Positions 24,143 through 33,767 of a stretch of DNA of 64,000 nucleotides are shown piece after piece. The notes beneath the pieces were generated by a model. It ran no database searches. It saw nothing but the letters and a program-made list of their open reading frames with translations, and was not told the origin of the DNA. This stretch comes from an uncultured Curtobacterium sp. (lineage in GTDB: Bacteria > Actinomycetota > Actinomycetes > Actinomycetales > Microbacteriaceae): positions 1-64,000 of the forward strand of contig CAJYUW010000003.1 in NCBI GenBank assembly GCA_913778205.1, written 5' to 3'. How positions within the stretch are numbered: position 1 is the first letter of the stretch; each line of letters starts with the position of its first letter. Made by a program: the position numbers and the translations under genes.

Positions 24143-25671
24143 CCCTCGCGGACCCCGTCGGTGCGTCGGCCGAACGACGTGTCCGGCTCCGCCGCGGCGG
24201 GCTGGATCGCGCCGGCCGCGGGGAAGATCGTGCCCTTGTTCATGATGCCGTTCGGGTCGAACTGGGCCTTGAGCCCCTGCATGATCGCGAACGCCGAACC
24301 GTGCTCCTCCTCGACCCACGGGGTGCGGTACTTGCCGACGCCGTGGTGGTGGACCATCGAGCCGCCGTGCCGCAGGGCTTCCTCGACGATGATCGCGTTG
24401 AGCGGGATGTGGTACTTCTCGATCTCCTCCTCGGGGGAGCAGTCGATGCGGTAGTCGTACACGAAGTACATGTTCGTGCCGGTCTGGTAGCTGTGCGAGG
24501 AGTGCCCGCCGAGCATCGTGAGGTCGCCGGCGTGCGGGTACTCGGTGCGGATCCGGTGCATCACGGCGTCGTACACGTCGGCGACCGCGGACCAGTCGGC
24601 CGAGATCTCGGTGGTGTAGCCGAGGTGCTGGTCCTGCAGCATGGTGCGCTTCTCGGCGTCGATCTTGTCCTGGCCCCAGTTGAGGTTGTCGAACCAGGAC
24701 TCGATGAGCGCCGGGTCGACCTTCTCGTGCGGGTGCTGGTCGAGGACGCGCTGGATCTCGGCGCTCGTGGCGGTGACGATGCCCTTCGGGCCCTCGGCGA
24801 CGAACACGACGACGCACTTGCCCTTCGAGAAGTGCGCGAAGTGCTGGTTCGCGTCCTCCGGCGAGTACAGGCGCACGACGGACGGGCGGAAGCCGCCCAC
24901 GATGACCTCGCGCAGGATCGCGATGCCCGTGCGCACGTCGTCGACGAGGGCGCCGTGGAACTCGTTGTTCTCCGGCTGGTACCGGAAGACCTTGATCGTC
25001 ACCTCGGTGATGACGCAGAGGGCGCCCTCGTTGCCGATCACGACGTGACGGATGTCCGGGCCGGCGGAACGGCGCGGGACGGCCTTGATGCGACGGACCG
25101 CGCCGCCGGGGAACACGGCCTCGAGTCCGACCACCATGTCCTCGATCGCGCCGTAGAGCGTCGAGAACTGCCCGATCGAGCGGGTCGCGACGAGCCCGCC
25201 GTACTGTGCGAGCGGCTTCGACTGCGGCGAGTGGCCGGTCGTGAGGCCCTGGGCGCGGAGCTCGTCCTCGAGGCGCTGGAGCGGGACACCCGCCTGCACC
25301 GTGACCTGCATGTTCTCGGGGTCGATGCGCAGGACGGCGTCCATCCGCGAGCAGTCGAGCACGATGGTGTCCACGACGCTCGTCTCGAGGCCGCCCTCGG
25401 TGCCGGTGCGACCGGTGCGCGGCACGATGTTGACCAGGTTCTCGTCCGCGAACGCCAGGACCGCGGCGACGTCCTCGGTGGACTCGGCGTTGACGATCGC
25501 GACCGGGGTCGGGGCGTCGTGGATGCCGTGCACGGCCTGGTACTTCTTGAAGCGGTCGACGCTCGCGTCGAGCAGGTGCTGCTCGTCGGTGTCGATCTGC
25601 TCCGGGCGGACGACGGTTGCCAGGCGGGCGAGGATCTCGGCCCGGTCGAGCGTGGCGATCGAGTCGATCAT
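24139..25671 (-). CDS. FAD-linked oxidase, alkyl-DHAP synthase-like
   Basis: A 510-residue flavoprotein of the PCMH/VAO superfamily. The FAD-binding domain covers about residues 35-230, with the pyrophosphate loop PRTGRTGTEGG. The C-terminal domain is of the GlcD/alkylglycerone-phosphate-synthase type with HHHGVGKYR at 441-449, including the His cluster typical of that group. The ATG at 25671 has AAGGA upstream. Given the coupled kinase, the upstream SDR and two transporters, the likely role is oxidation of a polyol or hydroxy acid and not ether-lipid synthesis. That is inference from context. Confidence 0.82.
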   Translation of the reverse strand: MIDSIATLDRAEILARLATVVRPEQIDTDEQHLLDASVDRFKKYQAVHGIHDAPTPVAIVNAESTEDVAAVLAFADENLVNIVPRTGRTGTEGGLETSVVDTIVLDCSRMDAVLRIDPENMQVTVQAGVPLQRLEDELRAQGLTTGHSPQSKPLAQYGGLVATRSIGQFSTLYGAIEDMVVGLEAVFPGGAVRRIKAVPRRSAGPDIRHVVIGNEGALCVITEVTIKVFRYQPENNEFHGALVDDVRTGIAILREVIVGGFRPSVVRLYSPEDANQHFAHFSKGKCVVVFVAEGPKGIVTATSAEIQRVLDQHPHEKVDPALIESWFDNLNWGQDKIDAEKRTMLQDQHLGYTTEISADWSAVADVYDAVMHRIRTEYPHAGDLTMLGGHSSHSYQTGTNMYFVYDYRIDCSPEEEIEKYHIPLNAIIVEEALRHGGSMVHHHGVGKYRTPWVEEEHGSAFAIMQGLKAQFDPNGIMNKGTIFPAAGAIQPAAAEPDTSFGRRTDGVREG

Positions 25672-25737
25672 GGTGGTGGTCCTTCCGTTGGTGGATCGTG
25701 GTGGGTCCGGTGGGGGACCCGGTGAGGTCGTCGGGCG

Positions 25738-26514
25738 TCAGCGGACGAGGTAACCGCCGTCGACGGTGAGGGTGTGGCCGTTCACGTAGTCGGATGCGCG
25801 GGACGCCAGGAAGACGGTCGCCCCCATCAGGTCGGCGACGTCGCCCCATCGTCCGGCCGGGATGTGGTCGAGCACGCGCTGGTTCGTCTCCGGGTCGGAC
25901 CGCGTCTGCTCGGTGATCTTCGTCGCGAAGTACCCGGGGGCGATCGCGTTCACCTGCACGTTGTGCTGGGCGAGCTCGTCGCAGTACGCCTTCGTGAACC
26001 CGACGATCCCGTGCTTCGTCGCCGCGTACGCCGGGGACCACTGTCCGCCGAGGAACGCGAACAGCGACGCGATGTTGATGATCTTCCCGGAGCCCTGCGC
26101 GACGAACCGCCGTGCGACGGCGTGCCCGAGGGCGAACGGCGCCGTGAGGTTGACCGCCACCATCGGGTCCCACTTGGCGCGGTCGAACGCCTCGACGTCG
26201 TCGAGGAGGCAGATGCCCGCCGAGTTGACCAGGACGTCGATCCCGCCGAGGCGCGCCTCGCACTCGGCGACGATCCGCTCCGGGGCGTCCGCCGCGGTGA
26301 GGTCGACCTCGAGGAACTCGTATCGACGCCCCTCGGCCTCGACGAGCGCCCGCGTCGTCCCGTCGTCGTCGACCACGCTCGGGACGAAGACGTCGGCACC
26401 GGCCTTGGCGAGGGCGAGCGAGAACGCCTGCCCGAGGCCGGAGTTCCCGCCCGTGACGACGGCGCGCTTGCCCGCGAGGGAGAACAGGTCCAGCGAGAAG
26501 TCGCGGATGTCCAT
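25738..26514 (-). CDS. SDR-family sugar/polyol dehydrogenase (KduD-like)
   Basis: Classical SDR of 258 residues with TGGNSGLG at 21-28, NSAG at 97-100 and the complete catalytic set Ser150, Tyr163, Lys167, then the PGYF segment. The length and N-terminus (MDIRDFSLDLFSLAGKRAVV) resemble 2-deoxy-D-gluconate 3-dehydrogenase and gluconate 5-dehydrogenase-like enzymes. The ATG has AAAGGA about 9 nt upstream. It lies between the MFS transporter and the FAD-linked oxidase in one operon and may supply or remove the keto intermediate. Confidence 0.87.
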   Translation of the reverse strand: MDIRDFSLDLFSLAGKRAVVTGGNSGLGQAFSLALAKAGADVFVPSVVDDDGTTRALVEAEGRRYEFLEVDLTAADAPERIVAECEARLGGIDVLVNSAGICLLDDVEAFDRAKWDPMVAVNLTAPFALGHAVARRFVAQGSGKIINIASLFAFLGGQWSPAYAATKHGIVGFTKAYCDELAQHNVQVNAIAPGYFATKITEQTRSDPETNQRVLDHIPAGRWGDVADLMGATVFLASRASDYVNGHTLTVDGGYLVR

Positions 26515-26540
26515 GGGATGGGGTCCTTTCGTGAGGGAGG

Positions 26541-27827
26541 TCAGGCCGCGGCGACGACGGCGTCGTCCGGCGTTTGGCGGGCGCGGTCGCGGGACCGGAC
26601 GCGCATCGTGATGGTGGTCGACAGGACGCCGAGGAGCGCAGCGGCCAGGAGGACGGCGAACATCGTCGTGTAGCCGCCGCCCTGCTGCGGCACCCCGTTG
26701 GCCGGGTCGCCGACCCACCACGCCGCGACGGCCGGCAGGAACGCGTCGGGCAGGTAGGCGATGCCGGACGCCAGGCCGATCACGCCGCCTCGTTGGGCCA
26801 ACGGGACCTCGACCTCGCCGACCTGCGCCCAGTAGACGCCGCGGGAGGTGAAGACGGCGAGGCACATCACGATCATGAGCACGACCGCGACCCAGACGAG
26901 CGCGGGGCGCTGCGGGAGCAGGAGGAAGCCGAGGGCGCTGACGGCCGCGACGACGAACGCCCACCGGAGGAACGCGGGCGACGACCTGGTCCACCGCGCC
27001 ACGAGCACCCCGCCGGCCGGCCCGCCGAGGATCTGGAAGACGTAGGTGCGGACGACGCCGATCGCGCCGAGGAGCACGACGGGCACCGCGTAGCCGTACT
27101 GCAGCAGCGGCGTGAGGTACCCGAGCAGCGTGTAGAAGCAGTACATGAGCATGATCGACGCACCGATCAGCCAGGTGTACTTGTTGCGGGCGGCTGCGGC
27201 GAGCTGACGCAGGGTGACGGTCTGCTTCTCGACCCCGTCCAGCGCGGCCCGGTCGACGCGGACGACGAGCAGGACGAGCACGGCGAACACGAGGCAGAGC
27301 GCGCCGTAGATCCGCATCACCCAGAGCACGCCGGCCGACTCGGCGATCGCCGCGGCCACGACGCCGGCGCCGATGAACCCGACCACGGTGGACGTGATGC
27401 CGCGGACGCCCTCGAGCCAGCCGAACAGCCACCCCTGCTCGTCCGCCGACCCGAGCATCGAGACGAGCTTGACGAGCGAGGACCAGTACAGCCCCATGCC
27501 GAGCACCGCCATGAGGACGTGCGCGACGACGACGCCGGTCTCGCCCGGGACCGTGGAGAGCCAGAGGTCGACCGCCCCCGTGCCGGCGAGCGCGACGACG
27601 ATGAGGACCTTCGGCGAGAAGCGGTCGGCGAACCAGCCGCCGCAGAAGTACATGACGACCGCGACGGCGCCGAAGATGCTGGTGACCTCGCCGTAGCGCT
27701 GGATCGAGAGGTCGAGGGCGTGCGCCGTGTCGGCGAGGAAGACGAACCGGATGTACGCGACCTGGAAGATCACGCCGCCGGTCATCGACAGGACGATGAA
27801 GCTCGTCAGTCTGCGGGCCTTGGTCAA
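26541..27827 (-). CDS. MFS transporter
   Basis: Major facilitator of 428 residues with 12 predicted helices and the loop 2-3 motif GGWFADRFSPK at about residues 63-73. It is presumably the first gene of the catabolic operon and imports the compound handled by the SDR, oxidase and kinase. The best start is TTG at 27827, with AAGGAG five bases upstream; a GTG at 27833 overlaps that site. It is divergent from the lacI-type gene. Confidence 0.88.
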   Translation of the reverse strand: MTKARRLTSFIVLSMTGGVIFQVAYIRFVFLADTAHALDLSIQRYGEVTSIFGAVAVVMYFCGGWFADRFSPKVLIVVALAGTGAVDLWLSTVPGETGVVVAHVLMAVLGMGLYWSSLVKLVSMLGSADEQGWLFGWLEGVRGITSTVVGFIGAGVVAAAIAESAGVLWVMRIYGALCLVFAVLVLLVVRVDRAALDGVEKQTVTLRQLAAAARNKYTWLIGASIMLMYCFYTLLGYLTPLLQYGYAVPVVLLGAIGVVRTYVFQILGGPAGGVLVARWTRSSPAFLRWAFVVAAVSALGFLLLPQRPALVWVAVVLMIVMCLAVFTSRGVYWAQVGEVEVPLAQRGGVIGLASGIAYLPDAFLPAVAAWWVGDPANGVPQQGGGYTTMFAVLLAAALLGVLSTTITMRVRSRDRARQTPDDAVVAAA

Positions 27828-28132
27828 GACCACTCCTTCGTGGTGTGCGGGACGGGGAACGAAAAAACAGCGACACCCTGAGCGCTGGTGCGCTGCGGGT
27901 GCCGCTGTTCTCTGAGGTCTGGAGCGACTGCCGTCCGCGGGCGGACGGCCGATCTGCAGTTGTGGTGATCCGCGATATGCCGGATACGGCGTGAACGGTA
28001 CCGCACCACGGGCGCGGGCACAACTCCCCCGGGACTCGGCTGGCGTCGAGGGACGGGACGTGCATAATGATCAGGCCCGGAATGTGAACGTGCACATCGG
28101 CGTGCCACGGCATCGGGCGGGAATGAGCAGCA
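27828..28132. promoter_or_regulatory. Divergent control region between the MFS operon and the LacI gene
   Basis: These 305 bases contain no gene. A perfect 20-bp palindrome (27930-27949, arms GCCGTCCGC/GCGGACGGC) lies in the probable leader of the MFS operon and may be an operator or a leader hairpin. GTGAACG at 27991-27997 is a half-site resembling the LacI operator. A plus-strand -10 CATAAT lies at 28063-28068, followed by the operator at 28082-28097. Confidence 0.55.
28082..28097. promoter_or_regulatory. LacI-type operator at its own gene
   Basis: ATGTGAACGTGCACAT is palindromic at 7 of 8 pairs. It lies about 14 bases after the -10 CATAAT, thus just past the expected transcription start, and 36 bases before the regulator's ATG. 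An almost identical palindrome is found at 29530-29545. Confidence 0.65.
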
Positions 28133-29152
28133 ATGGCGACGACGCGAGCACAGCAGTCGCGTGCGCCCAGCATCCGCGACGTCGCGCGGGTCGCGGGGGT
28201 GTCGCACCAGACCGTGTCGCGGGTCCTCAACAACTCGGACGCGATCCGCGCCGAGACCCGTGACCGGGTCCTCGCGGCGATGGAGCAGTTGCAGTACCGG
28301 CCGAACCGGGCCGCGCGGGCACTGGTCACCAGCCGGACGCACACGATCGGCGTCCTGACCGCCCGGCGTGCGCACTACGGACCCGCGGTGGCGCTCCAGG
28401 CCATCGAGGATGCGGCGGTCGACCGCGGGTACAACGTGACGACCTCGACCCTCACCGAGACGACGGACGACGCGGTGCGCGAGAGCATCCAGCGGCTGCT
28501 CGACCTCGACGTCGAGGGCATCGTGGTGATCGCACCGCAGCAGAAGGTGTTCGACCTCATCGAGGAGCTCGGCATCCGCACGCCGTACGTGACGATGCGC
28601 GCGAGCGTCGGCGAGGACCCGACGGCGCTCTGGGTGGACCAGATGGAGGGCGCCCGGCTCGCCACCGCACACCTCCTCGACCTCGGGCACGAGTACGTGC
28701 GCCACATCGCCGGCCCGCAGGACTGGATCGAGGCCGACGCACGGATGCAGGGGTTCCTCCGGGAGATGTCGGACCGCGACGTGCCCGTCGTCGCGCCGAT
28801 CCTCGGGGACTGGACCGCCGACTTCGGGTACCACGCGGGGCGCGAGCTGCTGCGGTGGCGGGACTGCACCGCGGTGTTCTGCTCGAACGACCAGATGGCC
28901 CTCGGGCTCATGCACGCGGCGCGCTCGTACGGCCTCGACGTACCGGGCGACCTGTCCGTCGTGGGCTACGACGACATCCCCGAGGCGAAGCACTTCTGGC
29001 CGCCGCTCACCACCGTGCAGGTGGACTTCGCGGAGCTCGGCCGGCGCTGCGTGGACCTCCTGCTGCCCCGTGACGACGAACAGCTCCGGCCGATCGACAT
29101 CGTCCCGCAGCTTGTCGTCCGCGGGTCGACGAGCGCCCCGCGGACCCGCTGA
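28133..29152 (+). CDS. LacI-family transcriptional regulator
   Basis: Repressor of 339 residues. The N-terminal helix-turn-helix SIRDVARVAGVSHQTVSRVLNN (about residues 13-34) and hinge YRPNRAARAL are followed by a periplasmic-binding-protein-like sugar-sensing domain with VGYDDIPEAKHFWPPLTTV. It is divergent from the MFS-SDR-oxidase-kinase operon and upstream of the ABC importer operon. Matching palindromes at its own promoter and at the importer promoter suggest that it represses itself and the ABC operon; control of the divergent operon is likely but rests on a half-site only. Confidence 0.93.
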   Translation: MATTRAQQSRAPSIRDVARVAGVSHQTVSRVLNNSDAIRAETRDRVLAAMEQLQYRPNRAARALVTSRTHTIGVLTARRAHYGPAVALQAIEDAAVDRGYNVTTSTLTETTDDAVRESIQRLLDLDVEGIVVIAPQQKVFDLIEELGIRTPYVTMRASVGEDPTALWVDQMEGARLATAHLLDLGHEYVRHIAGPQDWIEADARMQGFLREMSDRDVPVVAPILGDWTADFGYHAGRELLRWRDCTAVFCSNDQMALGLMHAARSYGLDVPGDLSVVGYDDIPEAKHFWPPLTTVQVDFAELGRRCVDLLLPRDDEQLRPIDIVPQLVVRGSTSAPRTR

Positions 29153-29369
29153 CGCGGGGGACGGGAGGCACGTGGCGCGTCCCGCTGACGCGGTGGACGG
29201 GAGGCACGCACCGCGTCCCGCGGACCCGCTGACGCGGCGGACGGGAGGCACGCGCCGCGTCCCGCGGACCCGCTGATGCGGCGGACGGGAGGCGCGCGCC
29301 GCGCTCGCGCTGACGCGCGTCCCACCGGCCTGGAGGCACGTGTCGGGGCCGCCCCGCGCCTCCCGTCCG
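29150..29369. repeat. Tandem hairpin array after the LacI gene
   Basis: Four imperfect units (29150-29185, 29186-29229, 29230-29273, 29274-29310) begin at the lacI stop codon. Each has arms of the type GACGCGGCG and its complement around GACGGGAGGCACG. A fifth, more diverged GGGAGGC-family hairpin occupies 29327-29369. The array lies between the regulator and the importer promoter and probably blocks read-through. The rest of the 513-bp gap, apart from the promoter and operator, shows nothing I recognise. Confidence 0.8.
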
Positions 29370-29480
29370 GACCGTGCGGGATCCCGCATCCGCACGTCGC
29401 GACACCCCACACCGGGGGGGCACCGGACGGCGCGTCGCGCCGGATGACGCGGGCCGTTACACAACCGCGACAAAGACGAA

Positions 29481-29545
29481 TTGACAGCATCCGGACACCT
29501 GTGCGTAGGATTGCCCCCGTTCCAGCCGATGTGACCGTTCACATG
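29481..29545 (+). promoter_or_regulatory. Promoter and LacI-type operator of the ABC importer operon
   Basis: TTGACA at 29481-29486 and TAGGAT at 29506-29511 form a sigma-A promoter with a 19-bp spacer. The palindrome ATGTGACCGTTCACAT at 29530-29545 (7 of 8 pairs) begins about 18 bases after the -10, the same arrangement as at the lacI gene. A 120-nt leader follows up to the GTG start. Confidence 0.7.
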
Positions 29546-29665
29546 GACCGTCACACGGCCGGGGCACCGGACGCGACAACGAGGTCCACGCAGGTGACTG
29601 CGCCCCCGCTGCCGCTGTGTCAACCCGAATGACTGCCGCGCTGGAGCGGCAGAAGGAGATGCACC

Positions 29666-31258
29666 GTGGCGTCAACCCCACAGGGCCCCGACCTGGCCAC
29701 CAGGTCGGTGACCGCAGCTGAGACCATCCTCGAGATGCGGTCCATCACCAAGGAGTTCCCGGGCGTGAAGGCCCTCTCCGAGGTGTCGCTCGACGTCCGC
29801 GCCGGCGAGATCCACGCGATCTGCGGCGAGAACGGCGCGGGCAAGTCGACCCTCATGAAGGTGCTCTCGGGTGTGTACCCGTACGGCACCTACGAGGGCG
29901 AGATCGTCTTCGAGGGCGAAGAGGTCCGCTTCAAGGACATCAAGCAGTCCGAGCAGGCCGGCATCGTGATCATCCACCAGGAGCTCGCGCTGATCCCGGA
30001 GCTCTCGATCACCGAGAACCTCTTCCTCGGCAACGAGCCGTCCCGGTTCGGCGTGATCGACTGGACGAGCGCACAGCTCCGTGCCCAGGACCTCCTCGCC
30101 CGCGTCGGGCTCGCCGAGGACCCGGACACGCAGATCAAGAACATCGGCGTCGGCAAGCAGCAGCTCGTCGAGATCGCCAAGGCCCTGCACAAGGACGTCA
30201 AGCTCCTCATCCTCGACGAGCCGACCGCCGCGCTGAACGAGAACGACTCCCAGCACCTCCTCGACCTCATCGTCGGGCTGAAGGCCAAGGGCATCTCGAG
30301 CATCATCATCAGCCACAAGCTCAACGAGATCGAGCAGATCGCGGACAGCATCACGATCATCCGTGACGGCAAGACGATCGAGACCCTGAACGTGAAGGGC
30401 GACGGCGTCAACGAGGACCGGATCATCCGCGGGATGGTCGGCCGCTCGCTCGAGAGCCGCTTCCCGGACCGCACCCCGAAGATCGGCGAGACGTTCTTCG
30501 AGGTCCGCAACTGGACCGTGCAGCACCCGCTCGACCCGTCGCGCCTGGTCTGCAAGGGCTCGAACTTCTCCGTCAAGCGCGGCGAGATCGTCGGGTTCGC
30601 CGGGCTCATGGGCGCCGGCCGCACCGAACTCGCGATGAGCATCTTCGGCCGCTCGTACGGCACCTGGCTCGGCGGCGAGATCATCAAGGACGGCCGCGAG
30701 ATCAAGGTCGCGAACGTCCAGCAGGCGATCGAGAACGGCATCGGCTACGTGTCCGAGGACCGCAAGGCGCTCGGGCTCAACCTGCTCGACACGGTCAAGC
30801 GCTCCACGGTCGCCGCCGACCTGCCGAAGATCTCGAAGGCCGGCGTCGTCGACTCCCTCGAGGAGTACAGCGTCGCCGAGCGCTACCGGAAGCTGCTCCG
30901 CACGAAGGTGCCGACGGTCGAGGAGAACGTCGGCAAGCTCTCCGGCGGGAACCAGCAGAAGGTCGTCCTGTCGAAGTGGATGTTCACCGACCCCGACCTG
31001 CTCATCCTCGACGAGCCGACCCGCGGCATCGACGTGGGCGCGAAGTTCGAGATCTACGGCATCATCCAGCAGCTCGCGGCGGAGGGGAAGGGCATCATCC
31101 TCATCTCCTCCGAGCTCCCCGAACTCCTCGGCCTCTCGGACCGGATCTACACGATCTTCGAGGGCCAGATCACCGCCGACGTCCCCGCGGACCAGGCAGA
31201 CCCCGAAACCCTCATGCGCAGCATGACCTCCGCGCGGAAGGGCGCACTCGTCTCATGA
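29666..31258 (+). CDS. mmsA: Monosaccharide ABC transporter ATPase (MmsA/GguA type)
   Basis: Double ABC ATPase of 530 residues that powers sugar import. The first cassette has GENGAGKST (about 53-61) and LDEPTAAL. The second has [14 protein letters not shown] and [11 protein letters not shown]. Its Walker A is degenerate (GLMGAGRTE), as normal in this family. The GTG at 29666 has AGAAGGAG 7 nt upstream. Its stop overlaps the permease start in ATGA. Family members import xylose, glucose, galactose or arabinose together with ChvE-like binding proteins. Confidence 0.92.
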   Translation: MASTPQGPDLATRSVTAAETILEMRSITKEFPGVKALSEVSLDVRAGEIHAICGENGAGKSTLMKVLSGVYPYGTYEGEIVFEGEEVRFKDIKQSEQAGIVIIHQELALIPELSITENLFLGNEPSRFGVIDWTSAQLRAQDLLARVGLAEDPDTQIKNIGVGKQQLVEIAKALHKDVKLLILDEPTAALNENDSQHLLDLIVGLKAKGISSIIISHKLNEIEQIADSITIIRDGKTIETLNVKGDGVNEDRIIRGMVGRSLESRFPDRTPKIGETFFEVRNWTVQHPLDPSRLVCKGSNFSVKRGEIVGFAGLMGAGRTELAMSIFGRSYGTWLGGEIIKDGREIKVANVQQAIENGIGYVSEDRKALGLNLLDTVKRSTVAADLPKISKAGVVDSLEEYSVAERYRKLLRTKVPTVEENVGKLSGGNQQKVVLSKWMFTDPDLLILDEPTRGIDVGAKFEIYGIIQQLAAEGKGIILISSELPELLGLSDRIYTIFEGQITADVPADQADPETLMRSMTSARKGALVS

Positions 31259-32547
31259 ACAACCTGAAACTGCTCTTCGGCAAGGGCAACAGCGTCGGCC
31301 AGTACGGCATGATCATCGCGCTCGTCGTGATCGTCGCCTTCTTCTGGTTCACCACGGGCGGGCTCATCCTCGAGCCCACCAACGTGATCAACCTGTTCCT
31401 GCAGTACTCCTACATCCTCATCCTCGCGCTCGGCATGGTGATGGTGATCATCGCGGGCCACATCGACCTCTCGGTCGGTTCGGTCGCGGCGTTCGTCGGC
31501 ATCATCGTCGCCCAGTCGATGTCCGTCTGGCACTGGCCCGCGTGGGCGGCGATCCTGCTCGGCCTCGGCGTCGGCGCGCTCGTCGGCGCGTGGCAGGGCT
31601 TCTGGGTGGCCTTCGTCCGGGTCCCCGCGTTCATCGTGACGCTGGCCGGTCAGCTCATCTTCCGCGGTGCGAACCAGATCATCGGCCAGTCGACCTCGGT
31701 GCCGACCCCTGATTCGTACAACGGCATCGGCGCGGGCTTCCTCGGCGACTTCGGCCCCGACTTCGGCTACTCGAACGGCACGCTGCTGCTCGGCCTCGTG
31801 ACCATCGTCGCGCTGATCATCATCGAGGTCCGTGGCCGCGCCCGCCGTCGCAAGATGCAGGCCGAGGTCCCGCCGCTGTGGGTCTCGATCGTCCGGACGG
31901 GTGTCCTCGTCGTCGTCACGCTCATCGCGACCTACCTGTTCGGCGCCGGCCCGGTCGGCACCTCGGTCCCGATCGTCGCGATCATCCTCGGCGTCCTCAC
32001 GATCATCTACGGCTTCATCACGAAGAACACGATCTTCGGTCGCCAGGTCTACGCGGTCGGCGGCAACTCGAACGCGGCCGTCCTGTCCGGCGTCAGCGCC
32101 CGCAAGGTGAACTTCTTCGTCATGGCGAACATGTCGGTCCTGGCCGCGATCGCCGGCATGGTGTTCGTCGGGTACTCGAACGCCTCTGGTCCCGCCGACG
32201 GCACCGGCTGGGAGCTCGACGCGATCGCCGCCGTGTTCGTCGGTGGCGCCGCGGTCGCCGGTGGCATCGGCACCATCTCGGGCTCCATCATCGGTGGTCT
32301 CGTCATGGCGCTCCTGTCGAACGGCCTCCAGCTCATGGGCATCGAGTCGAACAAGGTCCAGATCATCCGTGGTCTCGTCCTGCTCGTCGCCGTCGCCTTC
32401 GACGTCTACTCGAAGTCCCAGGGTCGTCCCTCGCTGATCGGCGGCATGATGCGCCAGTTCCAGCGCAAGGACACCGAACAGAACACGGTCGCTGCCCAGC
32501 AGCCGCGGTCCATCGAGGACCAGCCGGAGAAGGTCAACGTCCAGTAG
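31255..32547 (+). CDS. mmsB: Monosaccharide ABC transporter permease (MmsB/GguB type)
   Basis: A 430-residue membrane subunit of the ribose/xylose permease family with about ten helices. Typical stretches are [37 protein letters not shown] and [20 protein letters not shown]. The C-terminal 35 residues are hydrophilic. It begins in an ATGA overlap with the ATPase gene and is followed after 88 bases by the binding-protein gene. Confidence 0.92.
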   Translation: MNNLKLLFGKGNSVGQYGMIIALVVIVAFFWFTTGGLILEPTNVINLFLQYSYILILALGMVMVIIAGHIDLSVGSVAAFVGIIVAQSMSVWHWPAWAAILLGLGVGALVGAWQGFWVAFVRVPAFIVTLAGQLIFRGANQIIGQSTSVPTPDSYNGIGAGFLGDFGPDFGYSNGTLLLGLVTIVALIIIEVRGRARRRKMQAEVPPLWVSIVRTGVLVVVTLIATYLFGAGPVGTSVPIVAIILGVLTIIYGFITKNTIFGRQVYAVGGNSNAAVLSGVSARKVNFFVMANMSVLAAIAGMVFVGYSNASGPADGTGWELDAIAAVFVGGAAVAGGIGTISGSIIGGLVMALLSNGLQLMGIESNKVQIIRGLVLLVAVAFDVYSKSQGRPSLIGGMMRQFQRKDTEQNTVAAQQPRSIEDQPEKVNVQ

Positions 32548-32635
32548 CACGTGGCGCCGGGCGGGCACCAGTCCGCCCGGCGCACGAATCCCCACCACCA
32601 CAGCACCACCCCCTCAACGAAGAGAAAGCAATCTC

Positions 32636-33739
32636 ATGCGCAAGAAGCTCATCGCCGGCATCGGTCTGGCCCTCGTCGCGGGCCTCGCCCTCAGCGGCTG
32701 CTCCGCACGCGGCACCTCGGACTCGGGCAGCGCCTCGGGTGCGACCATCAAGAAGGGCGACCTCATCGGCGTCGCCCTGCCGGCCAAGACCTCGCAGAAC
32801 TGGGTGCTCGCGGGCGCCGCGTTCAAGAAGTCGATCGAGGACGCCGGCTTCAAGGCCGACATCCAGTACGCCAACGCCGGCAACCCGGTCCCGGACCAGC
32901 AGTCCCAGATCTCCAGCATGGTGACCAAGGGCGCGAAGGCCGTCATCATCGGTGCGGCCGACGGCTCGCAGCTCGGCTCGCAGGTCAAGGCCGCGAAGCA
33001 GCAGGGCGCGACGGTCATCGCCTGGGACCGCAACATCCTCAACACGAAGAACGTCGACTACTACGTGGCGTTCAACAACTTCAAGGTCGGCCAGCTGCAG
33101 GCGCAGGCGCTCCTCGACGGCCTCAAGGCCAAGAAGGGCAACGGCCCCTACAACATCGAGCTCTTCGCGGGTTCGGCCGACGACGCCAACGCGACGGTCT
33201 TCTTCAACGGTGCGATGGACGTCCTCGAGCCGAAGATCAAGGACGGCACGGTCAAGGTCGTCTCCGGGCAGACCACGTTCGCCAAGGTGAACACGCAGGG
33301 CTGGCTCGCGCAGAAGGCCCAGTCGCGCATGACCGACCTGCTGTCGCAGTACTACACGGGTGACACCAAGCTCGACGGCGTCCTGTCGCCGAACGACACG
33401 CTCGCCCGTGCGATCCTCACCGCGACCAAGGCCGCGGGCAAGGACACCCCGGTCATCACCGGTCAGGACTCCGAGACCGCCTCGATCCCCCTGATCATGA
33501 ACGGCACGCAGTACTCGACGATCTACAAGAACACCACGGAGGAGGCGCAGGCCGCCATCGACCTGGTGTCGGACCTCGCCGACGGCAAGACCCCGAAGAC
33601 GGTCCAGGACAAGAACAACGACAACGGCGTGAAGGTCGTCCCGACGGTCGAGCTCACCCCGATCCTCGTCACCAAGGAGAACGCGGTCGAGGCCTACCAG
33701 GGCAACGACACCCTCGAGGCGCTCGCCAAGCAGGGCTGA
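32636..33739 (+). CDS. chvE: Sugar-binding lipoprotein (ChvE-like)
   Basis: Periplasmic-binding-protein family 4 component of 367 residues, anchored outside the membrane. The signal ends with LALSGC, so Cys22 is the lipid attachment site. GAADGSQLGSQVKAAKQQGATVIAWDRN and the later DSETASIPLIMNGTQYSTIYKN are typical of ChvE/XylF-like proteins. AAGAGAAAG precedes the ATG. It ends 28 bp before a strong terminator. Confidence 0.92.
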   Translation: MRKKLIAGIGLALVAGLALSGCSARGTSDSGSASGATIKKGDLIGVALPAKTSQNWVLAGAAFKKSIEDAGFKADIQYANAGNPVPDQQSQISSMVTKGAKAVIIGAADGSQLGSQVKAAKQQGATVIAWDRNILNTKNVDYYVAFNNFKVGQLQAQALLDGLKAKKGNGPYNIELFAGSADDANATVFFNGAMDVLEPKIKDGTVKVVSGQTTFAKVNTQGWLAQKAQSRMTDLLSQYYTGDTKLDGVLSPNDTLARAILTATKAAGKDTPVITGQDSETASIPLIMNGTQYSTIYKNTTEEAQAAIDLVSDLADGKTPKTVQDKNNDNGVKVVPTVELTPILVTKENAVEAYQGNDTLEALAKQG

Positions 33740-33767
33740 CGCTCCGGCGACACCGCACACAGCACAC

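Noticed and set aside
24139-25671. Ether-lipid synthesis enzyme (true alkyl-DHAP synthase)
   Set aside because: The C-terminal HHHGVGKYR resembles that family, but coupling to an FGGY kinase, SDR and sugar importers fits catabolism better; no acyltransferase partner is present.
26574-27881. 435-codon plus-strand frame opposite the MFS gene
   Set aside because: The translation is an Arg/Asp/Glu/His-rich string typical of the reverse complement of a membrane-protein gene; the minus strand encodes a clear 12-helix transporter.
29150-29369. CRISPR array
   Set aside because: Units are contiguous imperfect hairpins without unique spacers, and no cas genes are in the window.
31147-32601. 484-codon minus-strand frame opposite mmsB
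   Set aside because: It is a highly charged shadow of the permease codons with no domain; the plus strand has conserved permease motifs and coupling.
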